A DNA stretch of 64,000 bases, taken from assembly GCA_036936605.1 (NCBI GenBank), contig JAUPFV010000001.1, forward strand, positions 117,002,771-117,066,770, written 5' to 3'. Position numbers and translations under genes: made by a program. Below, in pieces: positions 12,291 to 25,059 of the stretch; within the stretch, counting starts at the first letter, position 1, and every line of letters begins with the position of its first letter. The stretch is from Limnanthes douglasii subsp. nivea (Eukaryota > Streptophyta > Magnoliopsida > Brassicales > Limnanthaceae). The notes beneath the pieces were generated by a model, which saw nothing but the letters and a program-made list of their open reading frames with translations, ran no database searches and was not told where the DNA came from.

Positions 12291-12929
12291 ACTAAGTTAG
12301 AATATTTGAAAGTGTTTAAATGTGTTGCCCACGTACATGCGAAGCATGATAAACTTAATCCAAGAGCACTTAGATGTTTGTTCCTCGACTATCAGGAAGA
12401 AGTATAAAAGTATAGGTTGTGGTGCCTTGAACTTGGATGTTATGAGGCTTTGATAATCATGGACGTAGTTTTCAATGAAGATGACATGTCATTGAAGAAT
12501 ATGGTAGAGACTGAATCTAATACTGCTAGGAATACATGTGAATTTGATGATGAATATGATCTACAAAGTAAAGTTGGTGATGTTACCATCGAGTAAGAAA
12601 GTTCAACCACTGAATAATTTCAAAGCAAACCGATAGTCTGTTGTTCCAAGGACTTCAAATGATCATATGACATAACAACCTTGACGATTATTAATTGGCA
12701 AGGTATGAAGTACGGAGACCAAGAACACAACCACATAAGTATGATTTTACATACGTATTGGATATGCTTTATCCATTTAAATGCAGATAGATGTTCTTAA
12801 ACCTGAAAACTATCACGATGCTATCAAAAATAGTAGCTCATGGCTATGAAAGAAACTAAGATCTCTCAAGAAGATGAACACTTAGATTCTTCTGTAGCAG
12901 TCGAAAGGTTAGAAGCTGGTTCCGAGTAA

Positions 12930-13640
12930 ATTTATATTCAATAGGAAGCCATGTATTCCTTTTGCTGAGTTAGCTGGATACAAGGCTAGGGTCGTTGCTA
13001 AGGGTTTTGTGCAAAAGAAGGGTGTGGATTGTAATGAAATATTCTCGCTGGTTGTGGACAAAACCTCCATCAGCTTCTGCTGTCAATTGTTGCTAGATCA
13101 AACAGATGTTAATACTTTCTTCCTACATAGTGAATTGGAAAGGAAATTTAGAGATCTTAATAGAAGGGGCTTGAAAAAAAGAATAAAGGTTATGTGTGTT
13201 TGTTGAAAAGACCTCTCTATGGGCTGAAACATTCGTTGAAGAAATGCAATATAATGTTTGATTATTTTATGAGATCCACTAACTATGTACGTAGATGATA
13301 CGACAACTGTTTCGATTGAAATATGGAAACACACATGGAGAGACTAGTCTTATTGTTGTTTTATGTGAATGGCATACTAATAGCTAGAAGAGATAGGAGG
13401 AAACTTAAAGCGGTAAAAACTCACCTGAAATGAGAGTTTAACATGACAGATATGGGAGAGGCTAAAAATATAATTGGTATTGAGATTAAAAGGAATATGA
13501 CGAAGGCGTATCTATTCTTATCTTCACAGGAATATATAAAAAATATCTCAAGGTAGTTTTTGATGTCCAAAGAAAAACCGGTTGAAACTGTCATTAATTC
13601 TCTATTAAAAAACAGTGCTGCTCACGTACCAACCGAAGCA
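12930..13640 (+). pseudogene. pol: Copia reverse transcriptase remnant
   Basis: The open frame 13009-13206 carries VQKKGVDCNEIFSLV, the KGFxQxxGxDYxxTFSPV-type RT motif, preceded by KARVVAKGF. The catalytic YVDDMLIA motif survives as YVNGILIA (about 13361-13384), so both catalytic aspartates are lost. EFNMTDMGEAK-like sequence follows near 13436-13465. Multiple frameshifts are present. Confidence 0.75.
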
Positions 13641-13689
13641 ACATATAAGAAGTATATGCTGGAGTACCTTATGCCAATGTTATTGGTAG

Positions 13690-14330
13690 CATTATGTATG
13701 TCATGATTTTAACGAGATATGATCTTGCCTACGTTGTAAATGTTTTGAGCAGATTGATATTGAATCTGGGAAATCTATATTTTCATGCATTCAAGTGGCT
13801 CATGAGTTACTTGAAGGGCTCCACTACTGTAGGGTTGTGTTACAATCAGAAGGATACATGTGATATAATGTTGAGAAGGTATATGGACTCTGATTAAGCA
13901 GACTGCATCGACACAAGAAAGTCTACTACAGGTTATCTATATATTATGCGTGGAGAAGTGGTTAGCCGGAAGTCTTGTACGTAGAAGTTTGTTGCGTTGT
14001 CGTCTACGGAATTAAAGTATATAACTGCTACGAAAGTCATTAAGAAAGTTGGCTAAACCGATTGTTAAGTGAATTCACTACTGTAGATAAAAATATAGTT
14101 ATATTCTATGATAACAAAATGATCTTCATTTAATGAAGAATCTAAAGTTCCATGAACAAACTAAACATGTATACATTAAGATGCACTTCATCCGAGACAA
14201 GGTGGAGAAGGAGCAAGTGAAGGTGGCTAAGATTGCGAGAGATGAAAATTCTTCAGATGTTTTGACCAAGGTATTTTTGATTTCAAAGCTCACAAACTGT
14301 ATGAGACTGAGGCAAGCCTGTGATACAGGT
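13690..14330 (+). pseudogene. pol: Copia RNase H remnant
   Basis: The frame 13694-13897 reads TRYDLAYVVNVLSR and the WLMSYLKGSTTVGLCY block. KSTTGYLY lies near 13920-13945. The frame from 14133 contains TKHVYIKMHFIRDKVE and NSSDVLTKVF, the usual C-terminal end of Copia pol. Stops separate the blocks. Confidence 0.8.
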
Positions 14331-14409
14331 GCGTCGGTCTCTAATGAGTATAACATGGATGCAACGAATACTGGAGTTAATATAAGCCTATGTAGAGAAT
14401 TTCTAGGTG

Positions 14410-15135
14410 TAGGCTAGAAGTAATTAGTCAATAGAGATATTGTTGTAGGACTATATGGGTATAGTTGGACCTGCCGAAGGCATGTATTAGGCAAGAACTA
14501 TTGAAACTCTCTAAATCTTGAGTCGTGACTCAGTTGCAGAGTTGTCTAATAAGGTATGAGACAAGTTTTCAAAGACAGGTGACCATTATGTCAAAAAAAA
14601 TATATTGAGCCGAAACAAGGTTGTTCAAAGCAAGGTGGTCTGAAGCGAACTGAACTGGAGCACCAGTGTTGTCCAACACGAGCTGGACCGTAATACATGG
14701 CCAGAAACAAAATCTTTTATTTTGCTAGGTTTTCTATATTAATTGTGTCTCCTCTTATAATATTTATATATTAATTATATTTCATATTTTAATTGGATAA
14801 TCTATATCAACTAAGATTTGTTATTTATGATGTTCTTACATTAATGTATAGAAGTTATTTCAGCCGTTGATTAATGAGTTTTAATGTGGAATATTTGATG
14901 AAGAATTAGAGTTTTTTGTAAACCTATAAATAAAAGAAAATACTGGTATGCAATGTGTGGCATGACGACGGTGCAGTTACGTGAGCATCATATTCCATAG
15001 GAGAGTAAAATAACTCTAGATATTTCGAGAGATAAACACTAAAAAAATGATTCTATAAATCACATTATCTTCTATTACAAAAAGTGATTGAGTCATCTGT
15101 GTTTGAAGGCTCGTCTAATTTATTTATTCTAAAAA
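14410..15135 (+). repeat. 3' LTR of the decayed Copia element
   Basis: Partner of 9493-10230. The boundary is set where similarity to the 5' LTR begins (TAGGCTAGAAGTAATTAG against TTGGCTACAAAGTAACTCG) and ends (GTGTTTGAAGGCTCGTCTAA against GTGTTTGAAAAGTCTCTATG). Confidence 0.75.
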
Positions 15136-15699
15136 AATGACTATGTGTGAGTATAAACTTGTTATTCGTGATTTTGATAATAAATATAATTCTATTTGTT
15201 ATCCATCTATACTTGAGTATCAAAATAATATACAAAAATTAAAATATTCTCTCTCCAAATATAGATTGGATTTGACCAAACTGAGAAGAAATAACTATTC
15301 AAACAAAATCAATAAAAACTTGTTTTTATATATGAATTTGATCCAAACTAATAAATCAATAAATTTATCCGCTTTTTTATCGATTTCGATTCTTTTATAA
15401 CAACGCTAACAAAGAGAGTCCGTAGATTATGTGTTATATATGGATGAGACATACCGGGTGATGTTGATATATCCATTATTATAATAAAAAATAGTTTTGT
15501 ATATTTTTTGACAGTTTTACTAATTAATGTGTTTTTATCTAGAATTGTTTGTAATTATTCATAAATATCTTACAATTGTTTATTAAAACAACTACAACGA
15601 ATTACCGAATCAACTTTTAATGAACGAATGCACCGCGAGTTGAATTCAAACTTAGATTTTCTACTTTTTGTATTTAATGTTTTGATCCATGTAGACTTT
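15136..15699. other. AT-rich spacer between Copia and LINE remnants
   Basis: The 87-codon frame at 15137-15400 is low-complexity and unrecognised. The stretch at about 15440-15505 (GACATACCGGGTGATGTTGATA) resembles about 7190-7260. Confidence 0.45.
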
Positions 15700-18660
15700 T
15701 ACTACCTGAATCAAGGACAGCGACTGCAACACCAAAACCTACCAAAACTATGCTAAAAAATCAGAAAGAATTACATTACTAGAATCAAAGATGGATCCGA
15801 TTGGATCATTGATGAGAACCCTCTAAACTAATCAGCTGTTTCTTACTTTCAAAACATTCTCACTGAAAATCCTTACTCAAACTTTGTCTCTGAGACAACT
15901 CACCTTAATAGTTACTTCTTTAATGCTATTCCTAACATAGTTATTGAGCAGAACAACACTTACCTCATAAGCGTGCCTAATAAAGAAGAAATCCTTCTTG
16001 CAATCAAAGGTCTCATCCTTACAAGCGTAGCAGGCATGGATGGGTTCAATACCAATTTCTTTCCCAATTGTTGGAACATAATCAAAGATGATCTCAAGGA
16101 TGCCATCACCTCTTTCTTTAATGGCTTCCCCTTCCTCAATGGGTATTAGCCATAGTTTTATTTCTCATTCCCAAAACTCAAAATCCTACTAATTGGAAGC
16201 AGTTCAGGTCAATAAGTTTGTGCTCCACTTTCAATAAAATTATTTTTAAAGTAATTAGCAATAGACGGGAAACCATTTTGCCTAACATCATTTGTGAAAA
16301 TCAAGGGGCCTATGTGGCCAAAAGATCTATTCATGACAACAGTCTTCTGGCCAATGAACTGATCTATGACTTAAACAAAAAAAACCAAGGATATATATAT
16401 TCTCATTAAGGTCGATATGGTCAAGGCTTTTGACAGATTTTCTTTTAACTTTTTAGGAAAACTTCTATCTACTTTTGGTTTTAGCAAAAGCTTCATAAAT
16501 CTAATCAACAATATTATCACTCACGTTAAGACTTTTGTTCTCATCAATGGCAATGCAACATGCCATTTTAGAACTAAAAGAGGTATGAGACAAGGAGACC
16601 CATTGTCTCCTTACTTCTTTATCATTGTTGAGGAGACTCTCATTAGAGGCCTTAACATGTTTTTCTTTAATAACAAACATATTCAATACAAAACCAGAAG
16701 CCATATGTGCATTCCATCTCTTGCATTTGCAGACGATATCTTAATATTTACAAATGGTTCTAACTACGCTATAACTACTTTAAGCAAAAAAATTCAGGAG
16801 TACCAAGATGCATCATGACAGGTGATAAACAAGGAGAAATAACTATCATTACTTCTGTCAATTACTCCATCAATAAATTCAAAACTCTATCTGATAGCAC
16901 TGGTTATAGAAGTGAGAACTTACCTATTGCTTACCTGGGTGTCAGCCTCAACGATAATAACTGGGCTAGGAACTATGAATCCATGATTACCAACATCAGA
17001 AACAGAATTAACGATTGGGAGGGCGAAAATCTTTCATTCGCTGGCAGACTAAGTCTTATCAACACTGCTCTTATGGCCCTTCTAAAATACTGGATGCAAA
17101 GCAATACTCTTTCTAACAACATCATCAACAAAATTGAAAAGCTTTTCAATAGTTTTCTCTGAGGATCAAACCAAAACTTAACTAAAACTCACTAGTGTAG
17201 ATGGAGTATGGTCTGCAAAACTTACTTTGAAGGGGACCTTAATGTAAGATGTTTGAAGGATCTCCAAGATATTGCTTCTTGCAATTTATGGATGAAATTC
17301 AGACAAAACAAGACATTATGGGCAAGATTCATGCATAACACTTACTGTAATAACAGTAAACCTCTGTTAGCCGATTTTAATACCAAGAAATGCTCCAAAG
17401 TTTGGAAAATATTGTCTTACATCAAAGACAAAGCAAAGCCTCATATCATGTGAAATGACCCAAATTCTTTATCGTGGAAGATTACAAAAGATGGTATCGT
17501 TAAAACCAAAGACACTTGGAACTTCTTCAGAATCAAGCATAATTAGTCAAACCTTTTTGGTAATCTCTAGAACAATATCACTCCCATAAAATTCTCATTC
17601 CTCACTTAGAGGATCCTTCATGGATGGCTCCCAACGAATGACTTTCTGCAGAAAAAACATTTCACATTAGCATCGAAGTGCCAATTCTGAAAAAAAATTA
17701 AAAACTATAAATCACCTTTTTATTGATTGCCCCCTGGCCTAGAGTATATGGAACTACTACTCTCTTATCTTCAAAATCATAATTGGGAAGTACATGAAAT
17801 ATCCCCACTTACTCAGGACTTGGCTTTTGTCATCTAACAAAGTTGTTCACATATGCTCCATCCTCCCCCTATCATTGCTTGGGTCATCTGGAAAATGAGA
17901 AACAAATAAAAAATGAAAGGGAAATCCTATACTACCTCCTCATCTATTAGCCTCATTAATCATATAATTACTAGCCTTCACTCTGCTATTCTTCTCTCTC
18001 CCAAACATTGGTCCTCTTTTCACTCTGCTTCCACTGAGCTTGGCTGCTTTAATAGCATCAAATCCAAGCCTCTTTCTTTATTATATTGGTCTCCCCATAT
18101 CAACAAAAGGATCAAAATCAAAATTGACGGTTCATAATTACCCAATGGAGACGACAGAGGTAGCAGTATTATTAGAAATAGCGAAGGCTCCCTTATCTCA
18201 GCTCATGGCTTTCTGTATGGCAAACTCTCCCCTCTCTTTGCTGAAGTTAGGGCTCTGCTCGAGGGCCTTATGATTTTCTACTAAAACGGCTTCTCCAACG
18301 TTGACATTGAGACTGATTACAAATCTATTGTAACCTTATTAACCACTGGTCCTTTTTACCAATCCTCTTAGAAAACCCCTTTCTTGCTATTGTAGCTTCC
18401 TCAAGCCTTCTAAGGTTTTAAAGCACATCAATCACACTCAAAATAATGCAGCGGATTGGCTGGTTAAATGGACGAATAAGTGCAACATGAAACTGCTTTA
18501 CAACTCCAGCAACGCTCCTCCCTATCTGAAATCCATCATCCAGCTTAAAAAGCAAAATTTGCCTTACATCAGGGCTAACTCTTAATTTTTTCTCCCTATT
18601 CTTGTATAACCCAATAAAAACTTTCTTAATTTCTTTATGCTTGTTCACAAACACCTCCAA
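15700..18660 (+). pseudogene. 5'-truncated LINE (non-LTR) pol: RT, zf-RVT, RNase H
   Basis: A run of frame-broken pieces gives a plant LINE ORF2 from just before the RT to its end. The pre-RT region is at 15700-16140 (VSYFQNILTENPY, AIKGLILTSVAGMDGFNTNF). RT is at 16218-17162, with KAFDRFSFNFL, RGMRQGDPLSPYFFII and the catalytic AFADDILIF at about 16723-16749, then AGRLSLINTALMALLKYWM. The zf-RVT region is at 17208-17900 (MWKFRQNKTLWARFMH-like, SPxxWKITKDG). RNase H is at about 18105-18570 (KIKIDGS, SIIRNSEGSLISAHGF, FAEVRALLEGL). The AP endonuclease is missing, as expected for 5' truncation. RT catalytic residues are intact in the 16417-16818 frame, but stops elsewhere make it inactive. Confidence 0.85.
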
Positions 18661-19079
18661 GTCAGGACTTTCCTAATGAAAGCTTTGAAGCAATCCATAT
18701 ATTTTTTTCTTGCCCGTTCGCAGAAGCAAAAAAGTAAAGCCTTGAAGTATTTTTATATTTTAGAAGCTCTTTTTTGAAGCAAATCCGAATGAAGAAGTAA
18801 AGAAGAGAAAAAAAGTTCAAAAAAATTAAAAATTTATAGCCAAGAGGATTCTATTTGTAATTCTGTATAACTATAGTTTGGATGATTTGTGGAGGGCTTT
18901 TAAAAATTAAATTTTCAAACTGGCGCCTCTTTTGTACCTTTTTGAACCCCTAACGGGTCCCTTTGAAATAAATATAATATTTAGCCAAAAAAACATATTA
19001 ATGATTTATAAATAAATTTAATAGTTTCTGAAAAATCATAATATTTTTTTTAAACAAAAGTAAAATTTTATTAGTGAAA
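18661..19079. other. AT-rich spacer, possible LINE 3' tail
   Basis: No gene recognised. Some of this may be the 3' untranslated tail of the LINE ending near 18660; no clear poly(A) end was found. Confidence 0.4.
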
Positions 19080-19770
19080 GGTTAAAGGAACTACAATCTT
19101 GACTAAAAAGAGAACGCCAAGAATAAGTGTTAAAACAAATTGAAATTAAAATTTCAGAATCCCGTCTTCTTCCTTCTTAAGTTAATTTCTTACTCTTCCA
19201 AATCTTGAAGGAAAAAAATGATTCATACAAAAATTCTTCCTCTTACAACTTCAAGCTTTGGATTAGAGGCTAACTGGAGAATTCCATCTGAATCTTTAAG
19301 GTTATCGATCTTCTAGCTTTAAATTCAGAAACATGATGGAGAATCAACAAGCACGTCAAGTGTTTGATACAAATCCAACATCCAATCTGCTATTGAGATC
19401 TTGCAACAAACTGAATGAAGGAGGAGAATCATCAATCCTCAAAGGAACAGAGCACCAATAACAGATAAGAATCTCAGGTGACTTTCTAATACCTGCACCT
19501 GTGAAGAACAATATCTACTAACTAAAATTGGTAGTCAGGATAAACTCCTACTAAATCGAATTTTCTTTCAAATATTTGTTAGTAAGAGACAAAGAATTTG
19601 AATGAATTCAATCAGTATTGTTAGTAATATAGCCAAGCCCCATACTTTCTAATAAAGTTATGGCATGAGCTTGGAGATGGGTGAAATTTAATTTAATCTT
19701 ACATTTTAGAGTCCATTTGGCAAGCCAATCGGCAACTTGATTTTAGACTCTGAAAATGTGATTAATGATC
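19080..19770 (-). pseudogene. LINE 3' fragment in antisense orientation
   Basis: On the minus strand near 19700-19755 the translation reads NQVADWLAKWTLKCKIK. This is equivalent to the NAADWLVKWTNKCNMK end of RNase H in the LINE at 18450-18500. About 600 bp of related C-terminal and 3' sequence with many stops follows. It is likely a short 3'-end copy of a related LINE inserted in the opposite direction. Confidence 0.45.
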
Positions 19771-19833
19771 ATTGATGAAGTCATTAATTTTCTTAAAATC
19801 ATAATAATGAAATATGTATGTAATTTTTTAAAA

Positions 19834-19983
19834 CTCAAATTAGGCACTTTTAATAAAAAATAATAATTTGAGATAAATTAATTCTAAATAAAAACGTAAT
19901 TAGTTTCAATCAAATAAAAAAATAAAATTATTAAATAATATCAAATTAGGCACTTTTAATAAAAAATAATAATTTGAGATAAA
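19834..19983. repeat. Perfect 43-bp direct repeat, 107 bp apart
   Basis: The 43 bases at 19834-19876 (beginning TCAAATTAGGCACTTTTAAT) recur without a change at 19941-19983. The sequence between them is AT-rich. Identity suggests a recent local duplication. Confidence 0.85.
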
Positions 19984-20129
19984 ATATAGGAAAATATTTT
20001 CAAAAGTACCAAAAACTAAATCTTTTGAAAATAACTTCCATTCAATATCTATTTTTTAATAATACATCAAATACTAATGCTTCATCACCAGCCACGTAAA
20101 AACTTCTAATTTTTGAACTAAAACTTATA

Positions 20130-20270
20130 TTTCATTTTTAAAAAGGTCCATATCTTTCAAACCAGAGTTCGAAAAAAATTTCCAAAAGTACTAGCGAATT
20201 TGTTTTTTTAAGACGAACAAAACTAGATCCATTGATGATATTTTTTGAATTAAAAAAAACTCAATTGTCT
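20130..20270. repeat. Conserved module preceding a minisatellite, locus 2
   Basis: Similar to 2940-3079 over roughly 90-120 bp. The exact shared core TTAAGACGAACAAAACTAG is at 20208-20226, with CATATCTTTCAAACC upstream and TTTTTTGAATT downstream. A different tandem array follows immediately. Confidence 0.6.
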
Positions 20271-20274
20271 AGAA

Positions 20275-20429
20275 CATTAGAGATTATGCATAACCAAACA
20301 TGCGAGACTAGACATGACAAACATACGAGACCAGACATAAATAAATATGGGAGACTAGACATAAATAAACATGTGAGACTAGACATAACCAAACATGTGA
20401 GACCAAGCATAATAAACATGCGAGATAAG
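20275..20429. repeat. 23-24 bp minisatellite, about 6-7 copies
   Basis: Imperfect copies of CATGCGAGACTAGACATAAC-type units ending in AAA. The unit differs from that at 3080-3262, although the preceding module is shared. The open frame 20232-20441 is made by the repeat and is not a gene. Confidence 0.85.
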
Positions 20430-20441
20430 GGTGAGGCTTAA

Positions 20442-23400
20442 AAACCATTTCTCATATTTTTTGTTCCTAAATATTTATATGCACTAACACCATTTCCGTA
20501 ATATGATTTCTCATATTTTTTGTTTCTTTTATACTTCAATTTTTCAATCCTCAAAGGGTGAGGTTTAAAACATTTTATTTTCTTTATAGTTTATGATATA
20601 TTTATCAATCTTAATATTGGTGGGTATGAAACTGAGAAACACAAATAAGATGTCTATTTTTAATATTATTAGACTCAAACGGTTAGACAAGTCTTACCTC
20701 TAGAAATTTGTTCGTTTCTCACGATGCAAGATAATGTTATATTGTTCATCTATATTCAAATGATTAACATCAATGGTACACATCGGAACCTTAAGTGAGT
20801 CCTACAATGTTTTTTCTGATACTTAACAAGAAATGGACAAACAAAAACATAACTACTATTAACATAACATATTTTATGAGAATGGCATACAATTAACAAA
20901 AAATTGTGAACTTTTCAAGTTTTAAAATGGTTGTCGTGTTTATATGAACTAAATCGTAGTTTTATCATAGACCTCTGAGCTAACAAATATGTATTACTTT
21001 TACAAGCAATATATTATGAAAAGAATATCTATTCTTTATCACATTTGAGAATAATTGAACTTTGATTTGATCAGTTGTTCTACCATTAACTTGGATGTTC
21101 ACGGTATAAACCGTTCGACTACAATATAAAGTAATTTTTAATTAATGCTGAATTTCCTCATCTGCAGATCTTTGGTATGCTAGAAAATACAACATAGAAC
21201 CTAATACTCTACCTAAAAATATGATTTCAAACATTTTGCATCATAGCGACTACATATTAAGGTGCAATAGTGCGACATGCAGATGTGTGACTTAATATGT
21301 TTTCCCTCTATCAAGCCTAGTTGGTTTGATATCTCGCCACGTTGAGATTTTCTTTGTAGTTTTTAATATAGAAGGATGAGATCACTCGTTGTTAGGGATA
21401 ATCTCATCTATATTATAAACCAAGTAGAATGTATTTCTCATGTCGTTATTTAAGGATGGTCCAATAAGTCTATAATACCTTTTGAAGATTTTATAAACAT
21501 GTCAAAGAGACACCATCAAGAATACGGTAACTACCATACAAATATGTATGATTGGTTACCTGACATGTTCATTTACCTTGGTTGACATAATGCACAAAAG
21601 TGGTAGCGTATTTCCTAGACATGGAAAATATCTTTCATTTGTACGTCTAAATTTTTTAGTCATTATTAATTATAATTACGTAAAAAATGTAATAATACAA
21701 CATATGTTAATTTTTATTAAATTTATTCCCTCATTTGATCCAATCTTATCTAGTTATTATTCCTTGACCTATTTGGAGAATTAATCGACAGTGACCAAGA
21801 GGTATTGTCATCCTCTGCAGGCCTTAATGAGAGTCCTTACCAAGTATAAACCCTAATGATAATAAATAAAATTCATAAATAAGTTTGAGGGGGTATACTA
21901 AGCATATAAATGATGTTTGCGAAGCGTTGGCAATTATGAAAATATTGGATGAAATTATAGGTAATTAATATCATACTAAAAATATTCATCGATGGGGAGT
22001 TTTATGTTTGCGATGAGTGAAACCATCATCTCTTTGTAATTCTTGAAGGATACATTAATAGTCTTATATAATTTTGAAATCACAACATTAATTGGATGAG
22101 CCTCTGCCTGTATAGAAAGTGTAATAGGATCAGATACCTAGTAGAATTTATATTGATTATACGAGTATTAATTTTCTCCAAAAACAAGCATTCATCATGA
22201 AGATAGGAACTGACTGAAGCTCTTCAATTATCAGCGTCTATAGGTACTGTTGCATCCTAGTTAAGGCTTACGAGGGGAAGTTTAATGGAGGTACTCTTCC
22301 ATGTGACAAACCAAGATTCTTGGGTTGAACACCTCCCAGTGTCTAGGGAATCTATTGCCGAGTTGTTTTAGCTATGCATTTACATGCTGAAAGATTTAGG
22401 CATGTTAGCATAATACTTTCAAATAGTAAGCTATTGGATACTTTATAGTCTCTGCCTATTTAAAAACATGGTTAATTATAAGTTGAGAAGATTTTGACCT
22501 GACGGGCTCTATAGAGGTTTGAAAACCAAAGTGTGACTATCTTTGTCTCGTACTCGACCTAATTGTTAGAGGCATGAAAATCAAATATGATCGTCTGGTG
22601 TAGTAGTTCACCATAAGAGGCAATTGATTTGATCCTCACCCTACTGCCCCGACCATAAGCCCATACCAATCCACATAGTCCAATCTAATTCGAGGATATC
22701 AGTTGTGATTTGATATTAAAGTATGAATCAAAATGAATATCAGAATCACCAGCTTGATCAACCATCAGGTGAAGCTGGTCGAGATGTTAGGCTTATACAC
22801 AATATTATAGAGAGGGAAAAATGTTATAATGACTAAAAATTAACTCTAAAATTACGGAAGCATCTTCATAGATACTACAACCAATTTGAGTGTTAATTTA
22901 TACAACTTTAGGTATCTGGTTTCCATGTTGATAAGACTCTTACTAATACAGTAAATAAAATTAGTTACAATACCTTATTCTTGCACGAGAAGCGCACTAA
23001 CCACATAATTTGACACATCTAAATAGAGGTATAGGATTCTTTATGTAACATGCTTGTATAATTACGTGGGGATGTGCCACGTGTCTTTTGAATTTATGAA
23101 AAGCCTCACCCGACTCTACTGACTATTAAAATCAGCCAATTTCTTAATAATATGAAATAACATAACAAATTTCAAATGATGTAGATTTGAATTGACATGG
23201 GAAAATTGATGTGTATAGCTAATAATAATGACCTCATAAAAGGTCAATCATAAATAAACTTTAAAACTTGACCCATGATAGACTTATAGTTGAGTTTCGA
23301 AAAACAAATCCCATTATCCTTATCTATACTGAAGTCTAGTGTTAACACTTTAATCTCTACTATTTATCAGATATATAAAACTTAGGTAAATATAAAAACT

Positions 23401-25059
23401 AAAGCATATAAGATATGCATATCTGAATTTTGGTAGTGAAATTTACAAGTATCTTAATTATGTCCTTTAAAAATCTGTTATGATATGCTTGGAGGATTCC
23501 CCATACACTATCACCCGACTAATATAATTGGACCTTACTTTCCTTATAATAGTATTCTTATCATCTGCTTAAATTTCAGAGTAAGAGGAAATGATTATCC
23601 TAATTATATATTTTGAAAGAGACATATCATATTTTTATTCTACTTCAATATTGTACTTATAATTTTTAATAGAGTTTCTTAAAAGGTATAACTACAACAA
23701 GTGATTAATTTTTCTAGTTTTAAGTTCTCACACGTATTCATATAAATTGTCTCTTTATAATCTTTAGCAGAAGAATTTGGGTCAATACAAACATAAATTC
23801 TTGAGCAAATACTGTTAAAGAAACTGGTGTTAGTTCATCACCACATCTGAAAATTATTAAGCCTTTTATTGGGGTTAATTTGACTATTTTATGGCATAGT
23901 CAAATCATTTAACATGAAAATTTATTTGTGCATGATTATGGGGCATGATAATATCGTAAAAACATCATGCATCGGTTTGCTCACTTTGAGAAAATTTGTG
24001 CATAATATTCCTAATAACATCTTACGCACACAACTACTGGCCATATTTAAACTTCTTTCATGTATGACTCGCTAGTAAGTATCATTTTAGTGATGTATAT
24101 GAGTTATCAATATAGTCCTAGAGAATGAACATACGTGTCCATGCGTGACTCATACTGAATATTTGTCTTTTATACTAAAAAACTATTATATTATATATTA
24201 CCATACCATGAACACTTCTAGAAATCATAATAATATAAGATATCTCTTTAAAGATTGTTATATCTGAAGGGAGATTAATATCATTCAAACTTCATACGAG
24301 AAACAAACAATCCTCGAGAATGCATAACATCATCATGTACATCATGAGGTCAAATTATTCAATGTTTGTTGGTAATTATATATGTATCTCAAAGAACATC
24401 CATTGATAACATCAGTATCATGCTTCTTGTACCATATATAAATAAGACATCAAAACCATACATCATTTAACAAACCAAAACACCAAGATATATGTATCAC
24501 AACTAACATGCAATATATATATATATATATATGCTTAAAACATGAATAATCATACAATAGTAATATAATTTGATTGTTTAAATGGTTTAGTGTATGTAAT
24601 AAGAGGCAAAACAACAAAATCATACCAAAAATAAATTTTAAAAAATTGTTCGGTGCCTTGGAAAGTAAAAGAGCTTGCCACGATGGTCATGGGCCAGATT
24701 ATCTTCATCGTGGCAACTTGATGATTTTTTAAATTATAAAAAACCCATTTTTAATTTTAAGTTATGGTACTGTTGAATCCAAGAGATCAGATATGTAGAT
24801 TTTTAGTCATGAAATAATAAACTTCAAAATATATATGAATACATACAGATATTCTCATCACAAATATTAATATATTTGTACACACACACATATATACGGA
24901 AGATCAAACGGATTTCATCTACAATGTGGTCATTAATAAGTAAAAATAACAAGTTAATATACAAAAGGTAACACGGTTTTCCTCAAACATTAGTGGTTCT
25001 TAATAAGTAAAAACAATAACTTAATCTAGATTAAACTGAAAACATAAAATAATGTTTTA
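20442..25059. other. Long AT-rich intergenic tract
   Basis: About 4.6 kb without a recognisable gene on either strand. A (TA)n run of about 22 bp lies near 24510-24532. Segments around 21290-21560 and 22240-22340 are less repetitive and could be very decayed coding DNA, but I match them to nothing. Confidence 0.45.

Larger units (their letters stand above)
9493..15135 (+). mobile_element. Decayed Ty1/Copia LTR retrotransposon with both LTRs
   Basis: Copia order on the plus strand is gag, protease, integrase, reverse transcriptase and RNase H, between two diverged LTRs (about 9493-10230 and 14410-15135). Every domain is interrupted by stops and frameshifts, and the LTRs differ at many positions, so this is an old, inactive insertion. 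Boundaries are approximate; no target-site duplication or primer-binding site was resolved. Confidence 0.85.

Noticed and set aside
20232..20441. 69-codon frame with repeated R-L-D-I-N-K-H residues
   Set aside because: Produced by the 23-24 bp tandem array, whose unit length happens to keep the frame open.
24505..24535. (TA)n run as an origin or regulatory element
   Set aside because: Simple microsatellite in AT-rich DNA; nothing around it supports a function.
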